Source of the DNA: Candidatus Nomurabacteria bacterium
GTDB taxonomy: Bacteria > Patescibacteriota > Minisyncoccia > Phycocordibacterales > CAIJYI01
NCBI GenBank assembly: GCA_943356445.1
Contig: CALREZ010000001.1
Location: forward strand, 79,818 to 119,231
Reading direction: 5' to 3'
Length of the DNA: 39,414 bases
Both the position numbers and the translations under genes were made by a program. How positions within the stretch are numbered: the stretch's first letter is position 1; the number at the start of each line of letters is the position of its first letter. The notes under the pieces were generated by a model that had not been told where the DNA came from, ran no database searches, and saw nothing but the letters and a program-made list of their open reading frames with translations. This document shows positions 14,944 through 22,343 of the stretch, one piece after another.

Positions 14944-16806
14944 ATGGTTTCAACTTTTGTTAAAAAGTTTTTAACGGAGCCTTACCGCCAGTATCTTTTG
15001 ATAGGCTTGCTTGCTTTGGCGCTTTTTCACTTTTATTTGACTCACGGGCAGGTTAAGATTTTTCTCCTTATTATTGCGCTTCTCGGTTCAATAGAAACCG
15101 CCGTCGGCGCCGTTCAGTCTGTGCTGAAGAAAAAGATCGGGATAGATACTTTTAATATCTTCGCCGTTGCCATCGCTTTTTTTGCGGGCGAGGTTCCTTC
15201 CGCCGCTTTTATCGTGCTTATGCTCGCGTTTGCCGATCTCTTGGAGTGGAAAACGGAATCGCGCGCTGGAAATGCTATCAAGGAACTTCTTTCTCTTAAG
15301 CCTCGGACGGCGACGCGCGAAACACCCGGCGGAGAGCTGGAAGATATAGACGCATCGCTGATTCGGAAAGATGATATTCTTATCGTAAAAAACGGAGAAG
15401 TCGTTCCGGTTGACGGAGTGGTCGTGTCGGGAAAAGCCGAGATAAACGAGGCTTCGGTCACCGGCGAGTCGCGATTCGTTGAAAAGATCATCGGCGATGA
15501 GGTTTTGAGCGGAACGATAAACGAAGTCGGATTCTTGAGAGTGAAAGCGGTTCGTGTCGGAAAGGATTCCACTCTTGACCGCATGATCAGGTTGGTAAAA
15601 GAAGCCGCAAAAAATAAATCTCATTCGGAACGTTTGGCGGATCGGTTTGCCGGAATTTTTCTTCCGGTCGTTATTATCCTCGGCGCTTTGACCTATTACT
15701 TTACTCACAACATGGTAATGGTCGGCGCTTTGTTTTTGGTTGCTTGCGCTGATGACATGGCGGTCGCCATTCCGATGGCCGTTGCCGCTGCGCTCGGATA
15801 TGCGGCAAAACAAGGGGTGATTATAAAGGGAGGAGAATGGCTGGATGCCATTTCCCGAACAAAGATGGTTGTTTTGGATAAAACCGGAACGCTTACGTAT
15901 GGAACCGTGGCGGTAAAAGCGGTCATCTTTGAACCCGGCGTTTCAGACAAAAGATTTTGGCGGGCGATAGGCGTCGCCGAGAAATTCTCCGACCATCCTA
16001 TCGGAAAAGCGGTGTATCGCGAGGCCGTGAAAAATTGCGGAGTATTGCCTGATCCGGAAGATTACAAACTGGTGGAGGGGAAAGGCGTTCGTGCGAGAAA
16101 AGACGGAGAGGATATTTTTGTCGGGAACATGTCCATGGTGTATGACCATGACATCGTTCTCTCTGAAAACGCGCGAAATGCTTTTGACAGCGCGGGAGAA
16201 AGAGGGGAAACGGCGTTTTTTGTCATTGCGAACAATAAAGTGCTCGGAGTTATTTCTATTGCTGATGTGGTAAGAGCCGGAGCGAAAGAATCTATGGCAA
16301 AACTTCGCGCGATGGGGATTCGCGTCATTATGCTGACGGGAGATAACGAGGCGGTAGCAAAAGAAACCGCCGCTGCCCTCGGAATTACGGAGTACCGTTC
16401 TTCTCTGAAACCGGAAGATAAGCTTCGCGAAATAGAAAAGCTTTCTTCTCTCGGCACGGTTTGCATGGTGGGAGACGGAATCAATGACGCGCCGGCGCTT
16501 TCTCGCGCGGATGTCGGGGTCGCCATGGGCGGAGGGGGGACGGCGGTTGCCGTTGAAGCGGCGGATATTGTGGTCTTGAACGATGACATCTCAAACCTTA
16601 CCGAAATGATAGACCTCGGACGGCGGACAAGGCGGGTGGTGAATACGGATATTGTTTTGTGGATCGTAAGCAATGCCATCGGTTTTCTCCTCGTTTTTAC
16701 CGGAATGGCGGGATTGGCGCTTGCGGCATTTTATAATTTTGCGACGGATTTTGTTCCTCTCGGGAATTCCGTTCTGTTTTTCAGAGGAGTAAAAAAGAAA
16801 AAATAA
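14944..16806 (+). CDS. P-type ATPase, heavy-metal-like but without the CPC motif
   Basis: The 620-residue protein has all catalytic P-type ATPase motifs: T173-G-E-S in the actuator domain, phosphorylated D312 in DKTGTLTYG, H351-P352 typical of P1B enzymes, and GDGIND at 510-515. The membrane layout starts directly with helices, without an N-terminal HMA domain. The ion-site motif before the phosphorylation site, normally CPC or a variant in P1B pumps, reads C268-A-D-D-M-A-V-A-I-P277. The C-terminal helix reads FATDFVPLGNSV rather than the usual HEGST...NSLRLL. The transported ion therefore cannot be inferred from known classes. It is followed without a gap by the ITPA-like gene. Confidence 0.9.
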   Translation: MVSTFVKKFLTEPYRQYLLIGLLALALFHFYLTHGQVKIFLLIIALLGSIETAVGAVQSVLKKKIGIDTFNIFAVAIAFFAGEVPSAAFIVLMLAFADLLEWKTESRAGNAIKELLSLKPRTATRETPGGELEDIDASLIRKDDILIVKNGEVVPVDGVVVSGKAEINEASVTGESRFVEKIIGDEVLSGTINEVGFLRVKAVRVGKDSTLDRMIRLVKEAAKNKSHSERLADRFAGIFLPVVIILGALTYYFTHNMVMVGALFLVACADDMAVAIPMAVAAALGYAAKQGVIIKGGEWLDAISRTKMVVLDKTGTLTYGTVAVKAVIFEPGVSDKRFWRAIGVAEKFSDHPIGKAVYREAVKNCGVLPDPEDYKLVEGKGVRARKDGEDIFVGNMSMVYDHDIVLSENARNAFDSAGERGETAFFVIANNKVLGVISIADVVRAGAKESMAKLRAMGIRVIMLTGDNEAVAKETAAALGITEYRSSLKPEDKLREIEKLSSLGTVCMVGDGINDAPALSRADVGVAMGGGGTAVAVEAADIVVLNDDISNLTEMIDLGRRTRRVVNTDIVLWIVSNAIGFLLVFTGMAGLALAAFYNFATDFVPLGNSVLFFRGVKKKK

Positions 16807-17364
16807 ATGAAAAATACCGAGCTTATTTTTATCACGGGCAATGCCGGCAAAGCGAAATACTTGGCGGATTATTTTCATCTTCCCGTTACTCATAAAAAAT
16901 TGGATCTTCCCGAGATACAATCGCTCTCGCTTCGCGAGGTAGTGGAAGATAAAGCGCGGAGAGCTTTTGCGGAAGTCGGAGCGCCGGTTTTGATTGAAGA
17001 TGTCTCCGTCGTCTTTACGGCGATGCAAGGATTGCCCGGCCCTCTCATTAAATGGTTTGATACGGCTTTGGGAAATGAAGGAATATGCCGGCTTCTTGAT
17101 TCTTACGATAATAGGGAGGCTGTCACCGAAGTGCAATTTGCTTATTGCGACGGGGACGATGTGCATGTTTTTTCCGGAAAAGTGAAAGGCTCTATGGCAA
17201 AAGAACCGAGAGGAGAAGGAGGTTTCGGCTGGGATAAGATATTCATTCCGGACGGATACGATAAAACGCGTGGAGAGATGAGTTCGGAAGACTGGCACGA
17301 ATCGGGAATGAGAAAAATTGCGCTTGAAAAATTAAGAGAATTTTTAGAAAATTTACCCGTTTAA
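16807..17364 (+). CDS. ITPA/HAM1-like XTP/dITP pyrophosphatase
   Basis: The 185-residue enzyme belongs to the HAM1/RdgB family, which hydrolyses deaminated purine triphosphates (ITP, dITP, XTP) to monophosphates. Motifs are the N-terminal FITGNAGK, LIEDVSVVF, GLPGPLIKWF and GFGWDKIFIPDGYDKT. The GLPGP-x-IKWF and GFGWD...PDGY forms are those of the eukaryotic and archaeal ITPA branch rather than of E. coli RdgB (GLxGxPGVYSAR). The start codon follows the ATPase stop directly. With the MTH1-like Nudix enzyme this gives two pool-cleaning activities in the window. Confidence 0.92.
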   Translation: MKNTELIFITGNAGKAKYLADYFHLPVTHKKLDLPEIQSLSLREVVEDKARRAFAEVGAPVLIEDVSVVFTAMQGLPGPLIKWFDTALGNEGICRLLDSYDNREAVTEVQFAYCDGDDVHVFSGKVKGSMAKEPRGEGGFGWDKIFIPDGYDKTRGEMSSEDWHESGMRKIALEKLREFLENLPV

Positions 17365-17376
17365 ACTTATATTTAC

Positions 17377-17574
17377 ATGGAAAATGAAATACTGGAACGA
17401 TTAGCGAAAGATGAGGAGAAACTGGAGAAAATCCTCGTTTCTGTGGAGAAGACCCGGAAATACATCTTTTGGACAATGGTGGTGACCGTCGTCTTTTTAG
17501 TCCTTCCTTTGGTCGGACTTCTCTTCGCCATACCGTCTTTTGTCAGCACCTATTCTTCCCTTGGCGGAGTATAG
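17377..17574 (+). CDS. Small membrane protein, unknown
   Basis: This 65-residue protein starts with a charged amphipathic helix (MENEILERLAKDEEKLEKILVSVEKTRKY), then a long hydrophobic segment of about 28 residues with a central Pro that could be one or two helices. No family is recognised. It lies 12 nt after the ITPA-like gene in the same operon, and a putative terminator follows. Confidence 0.6.
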   Translation: MENEILERLAKDEEKLEKILVSVEKTRKYIFWTMVVTVVFLVLPLVGLLFAIPSFVSTYSSLGGV

Positions 17575-17611
17575 GGTGACTTGTCTTTTAGGGTATTTTT
17601 GCCGCTGGCTC

Positions 17612-17640
17612 TCGGGAAACCTTCCCGACGGGCGGGTTTT
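17612..17640 (+). terminator. Probable operon terminator
   Basis: TCGGGAA (17612-17618) pairs with TTCCCGA (17622-17628). An alternative stem AAACC/GGGTTT ends in TTTT. The U-tract is short, so support is moderate. Confidence 0.4.
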
Positions 17641-17666
17641 GACACATTTTAAAAAGTGTTTCAAAA
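17637..17666 (+). repeat. Inverted repeat upstream of the muramidase promoter
   Basis: TTTTGACACATTTT (17637-17650) directly abuts its near reverse complement AAAAAGTGTTTCAAAA (17651-17666). It ends 3 bp before the -35, so it could be an operator or part of the terminator. Confidence 0.5.
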
Positions 17667-17669
17667 CCA

Positions 17670-17698
17670 TTGCTTTTTTGACCTGTTTGTGCTAAGAT
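17670..17698 (+). promoter_or_regulatory. Promoter for the muramidase-like gene
   Basis: TTGCTT (17670-17675) and the extended TGC-TAAGAT (-10 at 17693-17698) are 17 bp apart. The predicted leader is about 143 nt. Confidence 0.6.
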
Positions 17699-17704
17699 GG
17701 AGAT

Positions 17705-17847
17705 ATTCGGTAATGCTTGCTTAGGCAAGACCCACCCTCACTTCTGAGATTGGGCAAGTGCATAAAGAGCCCCATATTATTGGCTATTTTGGCTTAACGG
17801 GGCTGACAAAACTCTCTACGGCGTTGGCGGAGCACAACCGCTAAAAA
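17705..17847 (+). promoter_or_regulatory. Structured 5' leader, candidate cis-regulatory RNA
   Basis: Four hairpins can be drawn in order. The first is CTTGC-TTAG-GCAAG (17716-17729). The second is CCCA/TGGG enclosing CTCA-CTTC-TGAG (17731-17754). The third is AGCCCC (17768-17773) with GGGGCT (17799-17804). The fourth is GCGTTG with CAACCGC (17822-17842), whose loop holds the only SD-like GGAG, 16 nt before the ATG. I could not match it to a riboswitch class I know. The tail GACAAAACTCTCTACGGCG is loosely like the ydaO (c-di-AMP) 3' core, but the rest does not fit. Confidence 0.45.
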
Positions 17848-18372
17848 ATGTTTACCACCATACTACAATTTACGCGGTCCGTCGCCGTTCTGCCGGTTCT
17901 TGCGATGGGACTCACTTCTCCCTTTGTTTCTCCCGATGTCCTCCAGACTCCGTCTGCGGCTCAGATTGAACAGCAAGAGAAGGCTGATCTTCTTGACTCT
18001 CATGCCGAGAAGATTGACGCATACTTTAAAGAAAAAAGTATGCCTCTTTACGGTTTCGGAAAAAAAATGGCAAAGGAAGCCGATGAGCACGATCTTGACT
18101 GGAGACTTCTTCCGGCTATTGCTGTGAGAGAGTCAACTGGAGGAAAACAGGCTTGCGGGCACAATCCTTTCGGTTGGGCTTCCTGTAAAGTGACTTTCAA
18201 AAGCTTTAATGAGGCTATTGAAGTTCTTGCCAGAAATCTCGGCGGAGACAATCCGAATACGGCAGATTATTACAGCGGTTCTACAAAATTAAAACTCCAC
18301 CATTACAATGGAACGGTCATGGCTTCTTATCCCTCGGAGGTTCTTGCTATCATGGATGATATCGGACAATAA
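17848..18372 (+). CDS. Exported muramidase/glucosaminidase-like protein
   Basis: The 174-residue protein starts with a signal peptide (hydrophobic to about residue 25, then polar). Residues about 75-174 resemble the lysozyme-like domain of glucosaminidases and small transglycosylases: LLPAIAVRESTGG, with E95 as the probable catalytic acid, then NPFGWASCKVTFKSFNEAIEVLARNLGG and a C-terminal YYSGSTKLKLHHYNG with YPSEVLAIM. This is the family pattern for cutting the glycan strands of murein. Two Cys (in QACGHN and ASCKV) could form a disulfide. It has its own promoter, a long structured leader and a terminator, so it is separately regulated. Confidence 0.75.
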   Translation: MFTTILQFTRSVAVLPVLAMGLTSPFVSPDVLQTPSAAQIEQQEKADLLDSHAEKIDAYFKEKSMPLYGFGKKMAKEADEHDLDWRLLPAIAVRESTGGKQACGHNPFGWASCKVTFKSFNEAIEVLARNLGGDNPNTADYYSGSTKLKLHHYNGTVMASYPSEVLAIMDDIGQ

Positions 18373-18404
18373 AATAGGACTTACTCAGTCTGTCCTCTTA
18401 CTAT

Positions 18405-18444
18405 AAAAATCCCGCTTGAGGCTTCGCCCTCGGGCGGGATTTTT
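18405..18444 (+). terminator. Terminator after the muramidase-like gene
   Basis: AAAAATCCCGC (18405-18415) pairs with GCGGGATTTTT (18434-18444), with an inner GAGG-CTTCG-CCTC hairpin. The T-run runs into the next promoter. Confidence 0.9.
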
Positions 18445-18452
18445 GGTATACT
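18444..18452 (+). promoter_or_regulatory. Extended -10 TGGTATACT, leaderless arrangement
   Basis: TATACT ends 7 nt before the ATG at 18460. Its upstream side is the terminator stem, so no normal -35 is possible. Confidence 0.6.
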
Positions 18453-18459
18453 CTTTCGT

Positions 18460-19746
18460 ATGGAACATCTCATAAAAAACTATGACGAATTGGCGACGAA
18501 TGTTTTGCGTCGCGACGCTTTGGATATTTTGGAAGCGGGATACGGAGCGATTCTTACCAAACAAGCGATACGAAATGCGGTAATAAGAACCGATGATGTC
18601 GTTCGATTTAACAATGAAAGTATCCGGCTTTCGGATTACGAACGGATTTTTGTCATTGCGATAGGAAAATGCGCGAGTGACGCCGGGCAAGCGCTGGAAG
18701 AGATTCTCGGAGAAAATATAACCGACGGAGCGGTCATTGATATGAAACCGGCGGAATTCAAAAAACTCCGTTCTTTTGTCGGAACGCATCCGTATCCTTC
18801 GGAACAGAATGTCTTGGCGGTAAAAGAAATCGTTGCGATGATTTCCGGACTTTCAGAAAAGGATTTGGTGATTGCGGTCATCTCCGGAGGAGGATCCTCT
18901 CTTTTGTCTTTGCCGCATAAAATAACGACGGACGAACTGACGGCCATCACGAAAAAACTCATGGATAAAAGCGCGCCGATCCGCGAATTGAATATCGTAC
19001 GGAAACATCTTTCGGAGATACAAGGAGGCTCTCTCGCAAAAATCGTCTATCCGGCAAAAGTTATTTCCCTTATTTTTTCCGATGTGCCGGGAAACGATCT
19101 TGCCACGATTGCTTCCGGCCCGACGGTACTTGACCAAAGTACGAAAGACGAAGCGGATGCGATTCTTGAAAAATATGATATCCGCGCGGAATGCGGACTT
19201 CCGGAACTTGAAACGATAGAAACGCCGAAAGAAGAAAAGTATTTTGCGAACGTGAAAAATCTGTTGGTGGTTACGAATGATATCGCTCTTCAAATGATGT
19301 CAAAAAAAGCGGAAGAACTCGGATATAACGCGAAGATTGAAAATGAACGCATTCAAGGAATAGCTCGGGAATTCGGAGAAGAACTCGCGAAAAAAGAACT
19401 GCCGCCGAAAACTTGTTTGCTGTATGGAGGAGAAACCACGGTTAATGTTGTTCAAGATCATGGCATCGGCGGGAGAAATCAGGAGTTGGTTTTAGCGGGG
19501 CTTTCTTATTTGAAAGAGAGCGCTGTTTTGGTCGGCGCCTCTTCTGACGGAAAAGATTACAGCGATGCGGGCGGAGCCGTGGGGGATAAAGAACTTTTTG
19601 AAAAAGCGAAAACTCTCGGACTGCTGCCGGAAAATTTTCTCGCGAATAATAATTCTTTTGAATTTTTCAAACAAGCCGGCGGGCATATTCATACCGGCCC
19701 AACGGGCGCAAATGTAGCGGATCTCTATTTTCTTCTACAAAGGTAG
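18460..19746 (+). CDS. Glycerate 2-kinase (MOFRL family)
   Basis: The class II glycerate kinases phosphorylate D-glycerate to 2-phosphoglycerate. The 428-residue protein has the DUF4147 N-terminal domain (AIGKCASDAGQALEEIL, GTHPYPSEQN, VISGGGSSLLSLP, IRELNIVRKHLSEIQGG, FSDVPGNDLATIASGPT). It also has the MOFRL C-terminal domain (LLYGGETTVNV, GGRNQELVLAG, SSDGKDYSDAGGAV, HIHTGPTGANVADLY). Its product is the substrate of the enolase encoded at 22344, and PEP synthase lies between them. The three thus lay out a route glycerate to 2-PG to PEP to pyruvate or back (inference). The start is supported by a leaderless-type promoter. Confidence 0.93.
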   Translation: MEHLIKNYDELATNVLRRDALDILEAGYGAILTKQAIRNAVIRTDDVVRFNNESIRLSDYERIFVIAIGKCASDAGQALEEILGENITDGAVIDMKPAEFKKLRSFVGTHPYPSEQNVLAVKEIVAMISGLSEKDLVIAVISGGGSSLLSLPHKITTDELTAITKKLMDKSAPIRELNIVRKHLSEIQGGSLAKIVYPAKVISLIFSDVPGNDLATIASGPTVLDQSTKDEADAILEKYDIRAECGLPELETIETPKEEKYFANVKNLLVVTNDIALQMMSKKAEELGYNAKIENERIQGIAREFGEELAKKELPPKTCLLYGGETTVNVVQDHGIGGRNQELVLAGLSYLKESAVLVGASSDGKDYSDAGGAVGDKELFEKAKTLGLLPENFLANNNSFEFFKQAGGHIHTGPTGANVADLYFLLQR

Positions 19747-19796
19747 TTCTTGTTTCAAGAAAAAAATGTTATTCCTTTTCTCCCTCTTGCGAAAGA

Positions 19797-19805
19797 TGGT
19801 ATAAT
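19797..19805 (+). promoter_or_regulatory. Extended -10 for ppsA, with a short upstream ORF
   Basis: TGGTATAAT is the extended -10. An out-of-frame 13-codon ORF (ATG 19810, TGA 19849-19851) overlaps the ppsA start at 19844 and could couple or delay its translation. This is weak evidence only. Confidence 0.5.
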
Positions 19806-19843
19806 TTTCATGTCTATAAAAATAAAAAGTTTTCATAAAAACT

Positions 19844-22270
19844 ATGAATGAAAAAGAGGGAAAATATATTTTGTGGCTATCGGATATCACTAATGACGAC
19901 GTTAGATACGTTGGAGGGAAAAATGCCTCTCTTGGTGAAATGTACAACGCTCTCGTTCCGCAAGGTATTCGCATACCGAATGCTTTTGTCATTACCGCGA
20001 GCGGGTATCGGTACTTTATGTCGCATACGGGACTTCAGGACAGAGTGAAAGAAGCGCTTGAAGGATTGGATACGAAAAATATCCGCGATCTGGAAAAAAG
20101 AGGGAAAAAAGCCCGCGAGCTTTTTCTGAAAACTTCGTTTCCTCCGGATTTGGAAAAAGAGATATTGGAGGGATACCGAAAAATATCGGCGGATTCCGGT
20201 TCCAAGGGTACTGACGTTGCGGTCCGGTCTTCCGCTACAGCCGAAGATCTTCCAGGAGCCTCATTTGCCGGAGAACACGAAACTTTTCTGAATGTTTCGG
20301 GAGACAAGAATGTGATGAATGCTATCAGAAAAGCCTTCGCTTCGCTCTTCACGAATCGTGCTATCTCTTATCGCACAGACAAAGGGTTTGATCATATGGC
20401 CATCGCTCTTTCTGTCGGCGTTCAAAAAATGGTTCGTTCAGACAAGGGCGCTTCGGGGGTCATGTTTACGCTGGATACCGAAACCGGTTTTCGCAACGTG
20501 GTGGAAATAAATGCTTCGTACGGCTTGGGGGAAATGATCGTGCAAGGAAAAGTTACCCCCGATGAATTTATTGTTTTCAAACCGACTTTGGAAAAAGGGT
20601 ATTCCGCCATAATCAAAAAAACCCTCGGAGGAAAATCCGTGAAGATGATCTACTCTTCCGGAAGCCGGCCAGTGAAAGAAGTTTCTGTTCCCGAGGCTGA
20701 CCGGAAAAAATTCTCTTTGACCGATGAAGAAATTCTTACGCTTTCCAAATGGGGGGTTATCATAGAAAAACACTATACGTCGCGTTCCGGGCATCCGATG
20801 CCGATGGATATTGAATGGGCGAAAGACGGCATGACGAATGAACTTTTTATCGTGCAGGCGAGACCAGAAACAGTTCAGGCTGAGAAAAAAGGTTTTATTA
20901 TGGAGGAATATACGCTGACGGAAAAGAAACCTCATGTGGCGCAGGGTGTTTCTGTCGGAAAAAAGATCGTGACGGGTACGGCAAGAGTTATTCTTTCCAC
21001 GGCGAAACTTTCCGAATTCAAGGAAGGAGAAATTCTTATCACGAAGATTACGGACCCTGACTGGGAACCGATTATGAAAATAGCGAAGGCTATCGTCACG
21101 GAAAAAGGCGGACGGACTTCTCATGCGGCCATCGTTTCCCGCGAACTCGGAATTCCCGCCGTGGTCGGAGCGGACGGAGTGCTTTCCAAAGTGAAGACCG
21201 GAGATATTATTACGGTTGATGCTTCTCTCGGCGATATCGGACGCATCTACAAAGGAGAAGTCGCTTTTGAGAAAAAAACTTTTGACTTGGGAAATATCCC
21301 GGAAGTGAAAACAAAAATTTGTTTGAACGTCGGTTCGCCCGAAGGCGCTTTCGGCCATTCTTTCTTGCCCCACAAAGGGGTCGGTCTTGCTCGCGAAGAG
21401 TTCATTATTATTTCCGGCATTCAGGTGCATCCGATGGCGCTTATTCATTTTAAAGAACTGAAAGACCGAAAACTGCAGGCGAAGATAGAAAAGATTACCG
21501 AAGGATATCCGGATAAAAAAGAATTTTATATTGAAAAACTTGCCGAAGGAATCGCTCAGATCGGCGCCGCATTCCATCCGTATCAGGTTATTGTCCGTTT
21601 CTCTGATTTTAAAACAAACGAGTATCGGCAGCTTCTCGGGGGAGAGAATTACGAACCGTCCGAAGAAAATCCGATGATCGGCTGGCGGGGAGCGTCTCGG
21701 TACGCTCATCCGAACTTTGCGGAAGCGTTTGAACTTGAATGCAAAGCCATAAAAAGAGTCCGAGAAAAATTCGGGCTTGAAAATGTCCAGGTTATGATTC
21801 CGTTCTGTCGAACGCCGAAAGAAGGACAAGAGGTGGTTGATATCATGAAAAACTTCGGATTGACTCAAAAAGAAAAAGATCTGAAAATTTTTGTGATGTG
21901 CGAAATTCCGACGAATGTTCTGAACGCCGATGCTTTTCTTGATATTTTTGACGGGTTCTCTATCGGTTCCAACGACCTTGCTCAGCTGACGCTCGGCATG
22001 GATCGCGACAATGCGGTCATTGCGCCGATCTCAAATGAAAATGATCCGTCGGTAAAAAAACTTATTACCATGGCCATTGAAGCTTGTCATCGCCGAGGAA
22101 AATATATCGGCTTCTGCGGACAGGCTCCGTCCGATTATCCTGATTTCTTGAGATTTTTGATCAGTCAAAACATAGACTCGGTTTCCCTTAATTCCGATTC
22201 TGTGGTTCCGATGACCTTTGAAGTGGCGAAAGAAGAGGAAAGACAAAGGCAGAACGCGCAGACGCAATAA
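19844..22270 (+). CDS. ppsA: Phosphoenolpyruvate synthase (pyruvate, water dikinase)
   Basis: PpsA interconverts pyruvate plus ATP with PEP plus AMP plus phosphate. The 808-residue protein is full length, close to the 792 of E. coli. The ATP-grasp half has VGGKNASLGEMY, AVRSSATAEDLPGASFAG and DIEWAKDGMTNELFIVQARPET. The swivelling domain has GGRTSHAAIVSRE with phospho-His427. The TIM barrel has EEFIIISGIQVHP, RFSDFKTNEYRQL, MIGWRGASRY, MIPFCRTPKEG, SIGSNDLAQLTLGMDRD and GFCGQ with the catalytic Cys758. In CPR bacteria it may run towards pyruvate and ATP, but direction cannot be read from sequence. Confidence 0.96.
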   Translation: MNEKEGKYILWLSDITNDDVRYVGGKNASLGEMYNALVPQGIRIPNAFVITASGYRYFMSHTGLQDRVKEALEGLDTKNIRDLEKRGKKARELFLKTSFPPDLEKEILEGYRKISADSGSKGTDVAVRSSATAEDLPGASFAGEHETFLNVSGDKNVMNAIRKAFASLFTNRAISYRTDKGFDHMAIALSVGVQKMVRSDKGASGVMFTLDTETGFRNVVEINASYGLGEMIVQGKVTPDEFIVFKPTLEKGYSAIIKKTLGGKSVKMIYSSGSRPVKEVSVPEADRKKFSLTDEEILTLSKWGVIIEKHYTSRSGHPMPMDIEWAKDGMTNELFIVQARPETVQAEKKGFIMEEYTLTEKKPHVAQGVSVGKKIVTGTARVILSTAKLSEFKEGEILITKITDPDWEPIMKIAKAIVTEKGGRTSHAAIVSRELGIPAVVGADGVLSKVKTGDIITVDASLGDIGRIYKGEVAFEKKTFDLGNIPEVKTKICLNVGSPEGAFGHSFLPHKGVGLAREEFIIISGIQVHPMALIHFKELKDRKLQAKIEKITEGYPDKKEFYIEKLAEGIAQIGAAFHPYQVIVRFSDFKTNEYRQLLGGENYEPSEENPMIGWRGASRYAHPNFAEAFELECKAIKRVREKFGLENVQVMIPFCRTPKEGQEVVDIMKNFGLTQKEKDLKIFVMCEIPTNVLNADAFLDIFDGFSIGSNDLAQLTLGMDRDNAVIAPISNENDPSVKKLITMAIEACHRRGKYIGFCGQAPSDYPDFLRFLISQNIDSVSLNSDSVVPMTFEVAKEEERQRQNAQTQ

Positions 22271-22278
22271 AGAAAAGA

Positions 22279-22321
22279 ATAAACCCGGCTATTCATTGAA
22301 TAGCCGGGTTTATGATATACT
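22279..22321 (+). terminator. Terminator hairpin after ppsA, fused to the enolase promoter
   Basis: ATAAACCCGGCTATTCA (22279-22295) is the exact reverse complement of 22297-22313, giving a 17-bp stem. The last bases run into TGATATACT (22313-22321), the extended -10 for enolase. Confidence 0.75.
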
Positions 22322-22343
22322 GTAAACGAATAACTCATATTTT

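Noticed and set aside
17705-17847. c-di-AMP (ydaO) riboswitch
   Set aside because: Only the 3' part is loosely similar. The conserved GGGGGAACC-type and other core segments are not seen.
20438-21868. Minus-strand ORF of 476 codons
   Set aside because: Shadow of ppsA, low in recognisable motifs and rich in Phe/Arg/His as expected from antisense reading.
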